NCBI GenBank assembly: GCA_963170055.1 | Contig: CAUJGJ010000161.1 | Coordinates: forward strand, 2,419,475-2,483,474 | Direction: 5' to 3' | Length of the DNA: 64,000 nt | Source: Halisarca cf. caerulea | Lineage: Eukaryota; Porifera; Demospongiae; Chondrillida; Halisarcidae | In this document: one piece after another, positions 51,651-64,000 of the stretch | How the letters are laid out: every line of letters begins with the position of its first letter | How positions within the stretch are numbered: the stretch's first letter is position 1 | Notes under the pieces: model-generated | What the model saw: only the letters and a program-made list of their open reading frames with translations | The model's database searches: none | Told to the model about the DNA's origin: nothing | Translations under genes and position numbers: made by a program

Positions 51651-54600
51651 TAAAGTTCCTAAGATATGACAAATGAAATACTAATTTCAACTTTCTAAGA
51701 AAGTTAAGTTTAAAACGTTACAAACTTTAAATAATATTTATCGCAAAGATAAAGTTAGAAACTTAACTTAAAAATTAGGTAAAGTGAAATATTGGCAAAG
51801 TTCCTAAGATATGACAAATGAAATACTAATTTTAACTTTCTAAGAAAGTTAAGTTTAAAACGTTAATAACTTTAAATAATATTTATCGCAAAGATAAAGT
51901 TAGAAACATAACTTTAAAATTAGGCAAAGTGAAAAATTGGCAAAGTTCTTAAGATATGACAAATGAAATACTAATTTTAACTTTCTAAGAAAGTTAAGTT
52001 TAAAACGTTACAAACTTTAAATAATATTTATCGCAAAGATAAAGTTAGAAAGATAACTATAAAATTAGGCAAAGTGAAAAATTGGCAAAGTTCCTAAGAT
52101 ATGACAAATGAAATACTAATTTTAACTTTCTAAGAAAGTTAAGTTTAAAACGTTAATAACTTTAAATAATATTTATCGCAAAGATAAAGTTAGAAACATA
52201 ACTTTAAAATTAGGCAAAGTGAAAAATTGGCAAAGTTCTTAAGATATGACAAATGAAATACTAATTTTAACTTTCTAAGAAAGTTAAGTTTAAAACGTTA
52301 CAAAGTTTAAATAATATTTATCGCAAAGATAAAGTTAGAAAGATAACTGTAAAATTAGGCAAAGTGAAAAATTGGCAAAGTTCCTAAGATATGACAAATG
52401 AAATACTAATTTTAACTTTCTAAGAAAGTTAAGTTTAAAACGTTACAAACTTTAAATAATATTTATCGCAAAGATATAGTTAGAAACATAACTTTAAATT
52501 TAAGCAAAGTGAAAAATTGGCAAAGTTCCTAAGATATGACAAATGAAATACTAATTTTAACTTCATAAGAAAGTTAAGTTTAAAACGTTACAAACTTTAA
52601 ATAATATTTATCGCAAAGATAAAGTTAGAAAGATAACTATAAAATTAGGCAAAGTGAAAAATTGGCAAAGTTCCTAAGATATGACAAATGAAATACAAAT
52701 TTTAACTTTCTAAGAAAGTTAAGTTTAAAACGTTACAAACTTTAAATAATATTTATCGCAAAGATAAAGTTAGAAACATAACTTTAAAATTAGGAAAAGT
52801 GAAATTTTGGCAAAGTTCCTAAGATATGACAAATGAAATACTAATTTCAACTTTCTAAGAAAGTTAAGTTTAAAACGTTACAAACTTTAAATAATATTTA
52901 TCGCAAAGATAAAGTTAGAAACATAACTTTAAATTTAAGCAAAGTGAAAAATTGGCAAAGTTCCTAAGATATGACAAATGAAATACTAATTTTAACTTTC
53001 TAAGAAAGTTAAGTTTAAAACGTTACAAACTTTAAATAATATTTATCGCAAAGATAAAGTTAGAAACATAACTTTAAAATTAAGCAAAGTGAAATTTTGG
53101 CAAAGTTCCTAAGATATGACAAATGAAATACTAATTTTAACTTTCTAAGAAAGTTAAGTTTAAAACGTTACAAACTTTAAATAATATTTATCGCAAAGAT
53201 AAAGTTAGAAACATAACTTTAAATTTAAGCAAAGTGAAAAATTGGCAAAGTTCCTAAGATATGACAAATGAAATACTAATTTTAACTTTCTAAGAAAGTT
53301 AAGTTTAAAACGTTACAAACTTTAAATAATATTTATCGCAAAGATAAAGTTAGAAACATAACTTTAAAATTAAGCAAAGTGAAATTTTGGCAAAGTTCCT
53401 AAGATATGACAAATGAAATACTAATTTTAACTTTCTAAGAAAGTTAAGTTTAAAACGTTACAAACTTTAAATAATATTTATCGCAAAGATAAAGTTAGAA
53501 AGATAACTATAAAATTAGGCAAAGTGAAAAATTGGCAAAGTTCCTAAGATATGACAAATGAAATACTAATTTTAACTTTCTAAGAAAGTTAAGTTTAAAA
53601 CGTTACAAACTTTAAATAATATTTATCGCAAAGATAAAGTTAGAAACATAACTTTAAAATTAAGCAAAGTGAAATTTTGGCAAAGTTCCTAAGATATGAC
53701 AAATGAAATACTAATTTCAACTTTCTAAGAAAGTTAAGTTTAAAACGTTACAAACTTTAAATAATATTTATCGCAAAGATATAGTTAGAAACATAACTTT
53801 AAATTTAAGCAAAGTGAAAAATTGGCAAAGTTCCTAAGATATGACAAATGAAATACTAATTTTAACTTCATAAGAAAGTTAAGTTTAAAACGTTACAAAC
53901 TTTAAATAATATTTATCGCAAAGATAAAGTTAGAAAGATAACTATAAAATTAGGCAAAGTGAAAAATTGGCAAAGTTCCTAAGATATGACAAATGAAATA
54001 CTAATTTTAACTTTCTAAGAAAGATAAGTTTAAAACGTTACAAACTTTAAATAATATTTATCGCAAAGATAAAGTTAGAAACATAACTTTAAAATTAAGC
54101 AAAGTGAAATTTTGGCAAAGTTCCTAAGATATGACAAATGAAATACTAATTTCAACTTTCTAAGAAAGTTAAGTTTAAAACGTTACAAACTTTAAATAAT
54201 AATTATCGCAAAGATAAAGTTAGAAAGATAACTATAAAATTAGGCAAAGTTAAAAATTGGCAAAGTTCCTAAGATATGACAAATGAAATACTAATTTGAA
54301 CTTTCTAAGAAAGTTAAGTTTAAAACGTTACAAACTTTAAATAATATTTATCGCAAAGATAAAGTTAGAAACATAACTTTAAAATTAGGCAAAGTGAAAT
54401 ATTGGCAAAGTTCCTAAGATATGACAAATGAAATACTAATTTTAACTTTCTAAGAAAGTTAAGTTTAAAACGTTACAAACTTTAAATAATATTTATCGCA
54501 AAGATAAAGTTAGAAACATAACTTTAAATTTAAGCAAAATGAAAAATTGGCAAAGTTCTTAAGATATGACAAATGAAATACTAATTTTAACTTTCTAAGA

Positions 54601-55549
54601 AAGTTAAGTTTAAAACGTTACAAACTTTAAATAATATTTATCGCAAAGATAAAGTTAGAAAGATAACTATAAAATTAGGCAAAGTGAAAAATTGGCAAAG
54701 TTCCTAAGATATGACAAATGAAATACTAATTTTAACTTTCTAAGAAAGTTAAGTTTAAAACGTTACAAACTTTAAATAATATTTATCGCAAAGATAAAGT
54801 TAGAAACATAACTTTAAAATTAGGCAAAGTGAAATTTTGGCAAAGTTCCTAAGATATGACAAATGAAATACTAATTTCAACTTTCTAAGAAAGTTAAGTT
54901 TAAAACGTTACAAACTTTAAATAATATTTATCGCAAAGATAAAGTTAGAAACTTAACTTAAAAATTAGGCAAAGTGAAATATTGGCAAAGTTCCTAAGAT
55001 ATGACAAATGAAATACTAATTTTAACTTTCTAAGAAAGTTAAGTTTAAAACGTTACAAACTTTAAATAATATTTATCGCAAAGATAAAGTTAGAAACATA
55101 ACTTTAAATTTAAGCAAAATGAAAAATTGGCAAAGTTCCTAAGATATGACAAATGAAATACTAATTTCAACTTTCTAAGAAAGTTAAGTTTAAAACGTTA
55201 CAAACTTTAAATAATATTTATCGCAAAGATAAAGTTAGAAACATAACTTTAAAATTAGGCAAAGTGAAAAATTGGCAAAGTTCTTAAGATATGACAAATG
55301 AAATACTAATTTTAACTTTCTAAGAAAGTTAAGTTTAAAACGTTACAAACTTTAAATAATATTTATCGCAAAGATAAAGTTAGAAACATAACTTTAAAAT
55401 TAGGCAAAGTGAAATTTTGGCAAAGTTCCTAAGATATGACAAATGAAATACTAATTTCAACTTTCTAAGAAAGTTAAGTTTAAAACGTTACAAACTTTAA
55501 ATAATATTTATCGCAAAGATAAAGTTAGAAACATAACTTTAAATTTAAG

Positions 55550-57850
55550 CAAAGTGAAAAATTGGCAAAGTTCCTAAGATATGACAAATGAAATACTAAG
55601 TTTAAAACGTTACAAACTTTAAATAATATTTATCGCAAAGATAAAGTTAGAAACATAACTTTAAAATTAGGCAAAGTGAAATTTTGGCAAAGTTCCTAAG
55701 ATATGACAAATGAAATACTAATTTCAACTTTCTAAGAAAGCTAAGTTTAAAACGTTACAAACTTTAAATAATATTTATCGCAAAGATAAAGTTCCTAAGA
55801 TATGACAAATGAAATACTAAGTTTAAAACGTTACAAACTTTAAATAATATTTATCGAAAAGATAAAGTTAGAAACATAACTTTAAAATTAGGCAAAGTGA
55901 AATTTTGGCAAAGTTCCTAAGATATGACAAATGAAATACTAATTTCAACTTTCTAAGAAAGTTAAGTTTAAAACGTTACAAACTTTAAATAATATTTATC
56001 GCAAAGATAAAGTTAGAAACATAACTTTAAATTTAAGCAAAGTGAAAAATTGGCAAAGTTCCTAAGATATGACAAATGAAATACTAATTTTAACTTTCTA
56101 AGAAAGTTAAGTTTAAAACGTTACAAACTTTAAATAATATTTATCGCAAAGATAAAGTTAGAAACATAACTTTAAAATTAGGCAAAGTGAAAAATTGGCA
56201 AAGTTCCTAAGATCTGACAAATGAAATACTAATTTCAACTTTCTAAGAAAGTTAAGTTTAAAACGTTACAAACTTTAAATAATATTTATCGCAAAGATAA
56301 AGTTAGAAACATAACTTTAAATTTAAGCAAAGAGAAAAATTGGCAAAGTTCCTAAGATATGACAAATGAAATACTAATTCTAACTTTCTAAGAAAGTTAA
56401 GTTTAAAACGTTAATAACTTTAAATAATATTTATCGCAAAGATAAAGTTAGAAACATAACTTTAAAATTAGGCAAAGTGAAAAATTGGCAAAGTTCTTAA
56501 GATATGACAAATGAAATACTAATTTTAACTTTCTAAGAAAGTTAAGTTTAAAACGTTACAAACTTTAAATAATATTTATCGCAAAGATAAAGTTAGAAAC
56601 ATAACTTTAAAATTAGGCAAAGTGAAATTTTGGCAAAGTTCCTAAGATATGACAAATGAAATACTAATTTCAACTTTCTAAGAAAGTTAAGTTTAAAACG
56701 TTACAAACTTTAAATAATATTTATCGCAAAGATAAAGTTAGAAACATAACTTAAATTTAAGCAAAGTGAAAAATTGGCAAAGTTCCTAAGATATGACAAA
56801 TGAAATACTAAGTTTAAAACGTTACAAACTTTAAATAATATTTATCGCAAAGATAAAGTTAGAAACATAACTTTAAAATTAGGCAAAGTGAAATTTTGGC
56901 AAAGTTCCTAAGATATGACAAATGAAATACTAATTTCAACTTTCTAAGAAAGCTAAGTTTAAAACGTTACAAACTTTAAATAATATTTATCGCAAAGATA
57001 AAGTTCCTAAGATATGACAAATGAAATACTAAGTTTAAAACGTTACAAACTTTAAATAATATTTATCGAAAAGATAAAGTTAGAAACATAACTTTAAAAT
57101 TAGGCAAAGTGAAATTTTGGCAAAGTTCCTAAGATATGACAAATGAAATACTAATTTCAACTTTCTAAGAAAGTTAAGTTTAAAACGTTACAAACTTTAA
57201 ATAATATTTATCGCAAAGATAAAGTTAGAAACATAACTTTAAATTTAAGCAAAGTGAAAAATTGGCAAAGTTCCTAAGATATGACAAATGAAATACTAAT
57301 TTTAACTTTCTAAGAAAGTTAAGTTTAAAACGTTACAAACTTTAAATAATATTTATCGCAAAGATAAAGTTAGAAACATAACTTTAAAATTAGGCAAAGT
57401 GAAAAATTGGCAAAGTTCCTAAGATCTGACAAATGAAATACTAATTTCAACTTTCTAAGAAAGTTAAGTTTAAAACGTTACAAAGTTTAAATAATATTTA
57501 TCGCAAAGATAAAGTTAGAAACATAACTTTAAATTTAAGCAAAGAGAAAAATTGGCAAAGTTCCTAAGATATGACAAATGAAATACTAATTCTAACTTTC
57601 TAAGAAAGTTAAGTTTAAAACGTTAATAACTTTAAATAATATTTATCGCAAAGATAAAGTTAGAAACATAACTTTAAAATTAGGCAAAGTGAAAAATTGG
57701 CAAAGTTCTTAAGATATGACAAATGAAATACTAATTTTAACTTTCTAAGAAAGTTAAGTTTAAAACGTTACAAACTTTAAATAATATTTATCGCAAAGAT
57801 AAAGTTAGAAAGATAACTATAAAATTAGGCAAAGTGAAATTTTGGTAAAG
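55550..57850. repeat. Second cluster of the truncated-monomer higher-order repeat
   Basis: The same 46 bp and 23 bp deletion junctions recur at 55791 and 57003 (1,212 bp apart, one base shorter than the first cluster) with the same linked GATCTGAC variant (about 56212 and 57424). The cluster is separated from the first by about 4 kb of ordinary monomers, so the block was copied within the array. Confidence 0.85.
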
Positions 57851-58680
57851 TTCCTAAGATATGACAAATGAAATACTAATTTCAACTTTCTAAGAAAGTT
57901 AAGTTTAAAACGTTACAAACTTTAAATAATATTTATCGCAAAGATAAAGTTAGAAACATAACTTTAAAATTAGGCAAAGTGAAAAATTGGCAAAGTTCCT
58001 AAGATATGACAAATGAAATACTAATTTTAACTTTCTAAGAAAGTTAAGTTTAAAACGTTAATAACTTTAAATAATATTTATCGCAAAGATAAAGTTAGAA
58101 ACATAACTTTAAAATTAGGCAAAGTGAAAAATTGGCAAAGTTCTTAAGATATGACAAATGAAATACTAATTTTAACTTTCTAAGAAAGTTAAGTTTAAAA
58201 CGTTACAAACTTTAAATAATATTTATCGCAAAGATAAAGTTAGAAAGATAACTATAAAATTAGGCAAAGTGAAAAATTGGCAAAGTTCCTAAGATATGAC
58301 AAATGAAATACTAATTTTAACTTTCTAAGAAAGTTAAGTTTAAAACGTTAATAACTTTAAATAATATTTATCGCAAAGATAAAGTTAGAAACATAACTTT
58401 AAAATTAGGCAAAGTGAAAAATTGGCAAAGTTCTTAAGATATGACAAATGAAATACTAATTTTAACTTTCTAAGAAAGTTAAGTTTAAAACGTTACAAAC
58501 TTTAAATAATATTTATCGCAAAGATATAGTTAGAAACATAACTTTAAATTTAAGCAAAGTGAAAAATTGGCAAAGTTCCTAAGATATGACAAATGAAATA
58601 CTAATTTTAACTTCATAAGAAAGTTAAGTTTAAAACGTTACAAACTTTAAATAATATTTATCGCAAAGATAAAGTTAGAA

Positions 58681-61330
58681 AGATAACTATAAAATTAGGC
58701 AAAGTGAAAAATTGGCAAAGTTCCTAAGATATGACAAATGAAATACAAATTTTAACTTTCTAAGAAAGTTAAGTTTAAAACGTTACAAACTTTAAATAAT
58801 ATTTATCGCAAAGATAAAGTTAGAAACATAACTTTAAAATTAGGCAAAGTGAAATTTTGGCAAAGTTCCTAAGATATGACAAATGAAATACTAATTTCAA
58901 CTTTCTAAGAAAGTTAAGTTTAAAACGTTACAAACTTTAAATAATATTTATCGCAAAGATAAAGTTAGAAACATAACTTTAAATTTAAGCAAAGTGAAAA
59001 ATTGGCAAAGTTCCTAAGATATGACAAATGAAATACTAATTTTAACTTTCTAAGAAAGTTAAGTTTAAAACGTTACAAACTTTAAATAATATTTATCGCA
59101 AAGATAAAGTTAGAAACATAACTTTAAAATTAGGCAAAGTGAAATTTTGGCAAAGTTCCTAAGATATGACAAATGAAATACTAATTTCAACTTTCTAAGA
59201 AAGTTAAGTTTAAAACGTTACAAACTTTAAATAATATTTATCGCAAAGATAAAGTTAGAAACATAACTTTAAATTTAAGCAAAGTGAAAAATTGGCAAAG
59301 TTCCTAAGATATGACAAATGAAATACTAATTTTAACTTTCTAAGAAAGTTAAGTTTAAAACGTTACAAACTTTAAATAATATTTATCGCAAAGATAAAGT
59401 TAGAAACATAACTTTAAAATTAAGCAAAGTGAAATTTTGGCAAAGTTCCTAAGATATGACAAATGAAATACTAATTTTAACTTTCTAAGAAAGTTAAGTT
59501 TAAAACGTTACAAACTTTAAATAATATTTATCGCAAAGATAAAGTTAGAAAGATAACTATAAAATTAGGCAAAGTGAAAAATTGGCAAAGTTCCTAAGAT
59601 ATGACAAATGAAATACAAATTTTAACTTTCTAAGAAAGTTAAGTTTAAAACGTTACAAACTTTAAATAATATTTATCGCAAAGATAAAGTTAGAAACATA
59701 ACTTTAAAATTAGGCAAAGTGAAATTTTGGCAAAGTTCCTAAGATATGACAAATGAAATACTAATTTCAACTTTCTAAGAAAGTTAAGTTTAAAACGTTA
59801 CAAACTTTAAATAATATTTATCGCAAAGATAAAGTTAGAAACATAACTTTAAATTTAAGCAAAGTGAAAAATTGGCAAAGTTCTTAAGATATGACAAATG
59901 AAATACTAATTTTAACTTTCTAAGAAAGTTAAGTTTAAAACGTTACAAACTTTAAATAATATTTATCGCAAAGATATAGTTAGAAACATAACTTTAAATT
60001 TAAGCAAAGTGAAAAATTGGCAAAGTTCCTAAGATATGACAAATGAAATACTAATTTTAACTTCATAAGAAAGTTAAGTTTAAAACGTTACAAACTTTAA
60101 ATAATATTTATCGCAAAGATAAAGTTAGAAAGATAACTATAAAATTAGGCAAAGTGAAAAATTGGCAAAGTTCCTAAGATATGACAAATGAAATACAAAT
60201 TTTAACTTTCTAAGAAAGTTAAGTTTAAAACGTTACAAACTTTAAATAATATTTATCGCAAAGATAAAGTTAGAAACATAACTTTAAAATTAGGCAAAGT
60301 GAAATTTTGGCAAAGTTCCTAAGATATGACAAATGAAATACTAATTTCAACTTTCTAAGAAAGTTAAGTTTAAAACGTTACAAACTTTAAATAATATTTA
60401 TCGCAAAGATAAAGTTAGAAACATAACTTTAAATTTAAGCAAAGTGAAAAATTGGCAAAGTTCCTAAGATATGACAAATGAAATACTAATTTTAACTTTC
60501 TAAGAAAGTTAAGTTTAAAACGTTACAAACTTTAAATAATATTTATCGCAAAGATAAAGTTAGAAACATAACTTTAAAATTAGGCAAAGTGAAATTTTGG
60601 CAAAGTTCCTAAGATATGACAAATGAAATACTAATTTCAACTTTCTAAGAAAGTTAAGTTTAAAACGTTACAAACTTTAAATAATATTTATCGCAAAGAT
60701 AAAGTTAGAAACATAACTTTAAATTTAAGCAAAGTGAAAAATTGGCAAAGTTCCTAAGATATGACAAATGAAATACTAATTTTAACTTTCTAAGAAAGTT
60801 AAGTTTAAAACGTTACAAACTTTAAATAATATTTATCGCAAAGATAAAGTTAGAAACATAACTTTAAAATTAAGCAAAGTGAAATTTTGGCAAAGTTCCT
60901 AAGATATGACAAATGAAATACTAATTTTAACTTTCTAAGAAAGTTAAGTTTAAAACGTTACAAACTTTAAATAATATTTATCGCAAAGATAAAGTTAGAA
61001 AGATAACTATAAAATTAGGCAAAGTGAAAAATTGGCAAAGTTCCTAAGATATGACAAATGAAATACAAATTTTAACTTTCTAAGAAAGTTAAGTTTAAAA
61101 CGTTACAAACTTTAAATAATATTTATCGCAAAGATAAAGTTAGAAACATAACTTTAAAATTAGGCAAAGTGAAATTTTGGCAAAGTTCCTAAGATATGAC
61201 AAATGAAATACTAATTTCAACTTTCTAAGAAAGTTAAGTTTAAAACGTTACAAACTTTAAATAATATTTATCGCAAAGATAAAGTTAGAAACATAACTTT
61301 AAATTTAAGCAAAGTGAAAAATTGGCAAAG
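58681..61330. repeat. 1,450 bp, 10-monomer repeat built on a 290 bp dimer
   Basis: AGATAACTAT followed by ATACAAATTTT lies at 58681, 59551, 60131 and 61001 (870, 580 and 870 bp apart; two steps make 1,450 bp). Between these marks monomers alternate strictly: one with AATTAGGC/GAAATTTTGG/ATTTCAAC and one with AATTTAAGC/GAAAAATTGG/ATTTTAAC, so the basic unit here is a 290 bp dimer. Confidence 0.82.
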
Positions 61331-64000
61331 TTCCTAAGATATGACAAATGAAATACTAATTTTAACTTTCTAAGAAAGTTAAGTTTAAAACGTTACAAAC
61401 TTTAAATAATATTTATCGCAAAGATAAAGTTAGAAACATAACTTTAAAATTAGGCAAAGTGAAATTTTGGCAAAGTTCCTAAGATATGACAAATGAAATA
61501 CTAATTTCAACTTTCTAAGAAAGTTAAGTTTAAAACGTTACAAACTTTAAATAATATTTATCGCAAAGATAAAGTTAGAAACATAACTTTAAATTTAAGC
61601 AAAGTGAAAAATTGGCAAAGTTCCTAAGATATGACAAATGAAATACTAATTTTAACTTTCTAAGAAAGTTAAGTTTAAAACGTTACAAACTTTAAATAAT
61701 ATTTATCGCAAAGATAAAGTTAGAAACATAACTTTAAAATTAGGCAAAGTGAAATTTTGGCAAAGTTCCTAAGATATGACAAATGAAATACTAATTTCAA
61801 CTTTCTAAGAAAGTTAAGTTTAAAACGTTACAAACTTTAAATAATATTTATCGCAAAGATAAAGTTAGAAACATAACTTAAAAATTAGGCAAAGTGAAAT
61901 ATTGGCAAAGTTCCTAAGATATGACAAATGAAATACTAATTTTAACTTTCTAAGAAAGTTAAGTTTAAAACGTTACAAACTTTAAATAATATTTATCGCA
62001 AAGATAAAGTTAGAAACATAACTTTAAATTTAAGCAAAATGAAAAATTGGCAAAGTTCTTAAGATATGACAAATGAAATACTAATTTTAACTTTCTAAGA
62101 AAGTTAAGTTTAAAACGTTACAAACTTTAAATAATATTTATCGCAAAGATAAAGTTAGAAAGATAACTATAAAATTAGGCAAAGTGAAAAATTGGCAAAG
62201 TTCCTAAGATATGACAAATGAAATACTAATTTTAACTTTCTAAGAAAGTTAAGTTTAAAACGTTACAAACTTTGAATAATATTTATCGCAAAGATAAAGT
62301 TAGAAACATAACTTTAAAATTAGGCAAAGTGAAATTTTGGCAAAGTTCCTAAGATATGACAAATAATATACTAATTTCAACTTTCTAAGAAAGTTAAGTT
62401 TAAAACGTTACAAACTTTAAATAATATTTATCGCAAAGATAAAGTTAGAAACTTAACTTAAAAATTAGGCAAAGTGAAATATTGGCAAAGTTCCTAAGAT
62501 ATGACAAATGAAATACTAATTTTAACTTTCTAAGAAAGTTAAGTTTAAAACGTTACAAACTTTAAATAATATTTATCGCAAAGATAAAGTTAGAAACATA
62601 ACTTTAAATTTAAGCAAAGTGAAAAATTGGCAAAGTTCCTAAGATATGACAAATGAAATACTAATTTTAACTTTCTAAGAAAGTTAAGTTTAAAACGTTA
62701 CAAACTTTAAATAATATTTATCGCAAAGATAAAGTTAGAAACATAACTTTAAATTTAAGCAAAGTGAAAAATTGGCAAAGTTCCTAAGATATGACAAATG
62801 AAATACTAATTTTAACTTTCTAAGAAAGTTAAGTTTAAAACGTTACAAACTTTAAATAATATTTATCGCAAAGATAAAGTTAGAAACATAACTTTAAAAT
62901 TAAGCAAAGTGAAATTTTGGCAAAGTTCCTAAGATATGACAAATGAAATACTAATTTTAACTTTCTAAGAAAGTTAAGTTTAAAACGTTACAAACTTTAA
63001 ATATTTATCGCAAAGATAAAGTTAGAAAGATAACTATAAAATTAGGCAAAGTGAAAAATTGGCAAAGTTCCTAAGACATGACAAATGAAATACTAATTTT
63101 AACTTTCTAAGAAAGTTAAGTTTAAAACGTTACAAACTTTAAATAATATTTATCGCAAAGATAAAGTTAGAAACATAACTTTAAAATTAGGCAAAGTGAA
63201 ATTTTGGCAAAGTTCCTAAGATATGACAAATGAAATACTAATTTCAACTTTCTAAGAAAGTTAAGTTTAAAACGTTACAAACTTTAAATAATATTTATCG
63301 CAAAGATAAAGTATGAAACTTAACTTAAAAATTAGGCAAAGTGAAATATTGGCAAAGTTCCTAAGATATGACAAATGAAATACTAATTTTAACTTTCTAA
63401 GAAAGTTAAGTTTAAAACGTTACAAACTTTAAATAATATTTATCGCAAAGATAAAGTTAGAAACATAACTTTAAATTTAAGCAAAATGAAAAATTGGCAA
63501 AGTTCTTAAGATATGACAAATGAAATACTAATTTTAACTTTCTAAGAAAGTTAAGTTTAAAACGTTACAAACTTTAAATAATATTTATCGCAAAGATATA
63601 GTTAGAAACATAACTTTAAATTTAAGCAAAGTGAAAAATTGGCAAAGTTCCTAAGATATGACAAATTAAATACTAATTTCAACTTTCTAAGAAAGTTAAG
63701 TTTAAAACGTTACAAACTTTAAATAATATTTATCGCAAAGATAAAGTTAGAAACATAACTTTAAATTTAAGCAAAGTGAAAAATTGGCAAAGTTCCTAAG
63801 ATATGACAAATGAAATACTAATTTTAACTTTCTAAGAAAGTTAAGTTTAAAACGTTACAAACTTTAAATAATATTTATCGCAAAGATAAAGTTAGAAACA
63901 TAACTTTAAAATTAGGCAAAGTGAAATTTTGGCAAAGTTCCTAAGATATGACAAATGAAATACTAATTTCAACTTTCTAAGAAAGTTAAGTTTAAAACGT

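Larger units (their letters stand above)
9388..64000. repeat. 145 bp AT-rich satellite array, ~375 monomers, open at right end
   Basis: The monomer repeats head-to-tail without interruption to the window end. A typical copy numbered from CCTAAGATATG is 145 bp with 33 G/C bases (~23% GC). Spacing was checked at several places, for example TTCCTAAGAT at 61476, 61621, 61766 and 61911. Landmarks are AACTTTCTAAGAAAGTT (positions 32-48), AAAACGTTACAAA (56-68), TTATCGCAAAGATAAAG (81-97) and GTGAAAAATTGGCAAAG (128-144). Common variant sites are positions 31 (T/C), 66 (C/G) and 106-114 (CATAACTTT versus CTTAACTTA), AGGCAAAG versus AAGCAAAG, and GAAAAATTGG / GAAATATTGG / GAAATTTTGG / GAAACATTGG / GAAGTATTGG. 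All frames are stop-rich, so the array is noncoding. Confidence 0.98.

Noticed and set aside
9388..64000. A CRISPR-like array, because of very regular repeats
   Set aside because: There are no unique spacers; the entire 145 bp period repeats, and the context is eukaryotic.
9388..64000. Calling the array a proven centromere
   Set aside because: Monomer length, AT content and higher-order structure are suggestive, but chromatin or cytological data are needed; heterochromatic non-centromeric satellites look the same.

Overview
The window looks like animal nuclear DNA. It has short phase-1 introns with GT-AG borders inside a gene for a secreted LDLa/EGF-type protein, two decayed non-LTR retrotransposons, microsatellites, fold-back elements and a very large AT-rich satellite array. 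Introns of 64-119 bp in a compact, AT-rich genome would suit a sponge or another early-branching animal, but that placement is inference. Nothing bacterial, plasmid-like or CRISPR-like is present.

Layout. 1-660: three diverged direct copies of a ~175 bp unit, interrupted by CA/CCCA simple sequence. 662-1063: a CACCCA/CA-rich low-complexity block. About 1131-4632: a 5'-truncated, frameshifted CR1/L2-like LINE on the + strand (ORF1-like tail, APE endonuclease, reverse transcriptase, TAA-rich 3' tail). 4881-5844: a five-exon gene on the - strand whose spliced reading frame closes perfectly (211 residues: signal peptide, two LDLa-like modules, three EGF modules, every intron phase 1). 6053-6195: two consecutive hairpins of the same architecture, each capped by a GCGNAGC mini-hairpin. 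6239-6662: a ~50 bp imperfect inverted repeat around a 30 bp minisatellite. About 6900-7580: the decayed C-terminus of a second retroelement, with a CCHC-type zinc region and an RPD-x12-E restriction-like endonuclease signature as in R2/NeSL-type elements. 7816-7852: poly-C and CA microsatellite. 8094-8336: a ~105 bp arm fold-back element. 8390-8453: a small inverted repeat. About 8645-9387: a ~148 bp tandem repeat arranged head-to-head, as a palindrome centred near 9035.

About 9388-64000 (85% of the window) is one uninterrupted head-to-tail satellite array with a 145 bp monomer (roughly 375 copies, ~23% GC), continuing past the window end. Its first two monomers are diverged; the rest are highly homogenised and organised into nested higher-order repeats of 4, 6, 7, 9, 10, 12, 18, 21, 23 and 32 monomers, with traceable deletion variants of 9, 23 and 46 bp. 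Each monomer carries two dyads built from the same heptamer and keeps two CpG sites. This is the most notable structure here: a near-nucleosome-length, dyad-rich satellite with a visible left boundary, and a reasonable centromere or heterochromatin candidate. That role cannot be shown from sequence alone.

The only gene likely to be functional is the LDLa/EGF gene. All coordinates, repeat offsets and splice sites were worked out by reading the sequence by eye; no database search was run.
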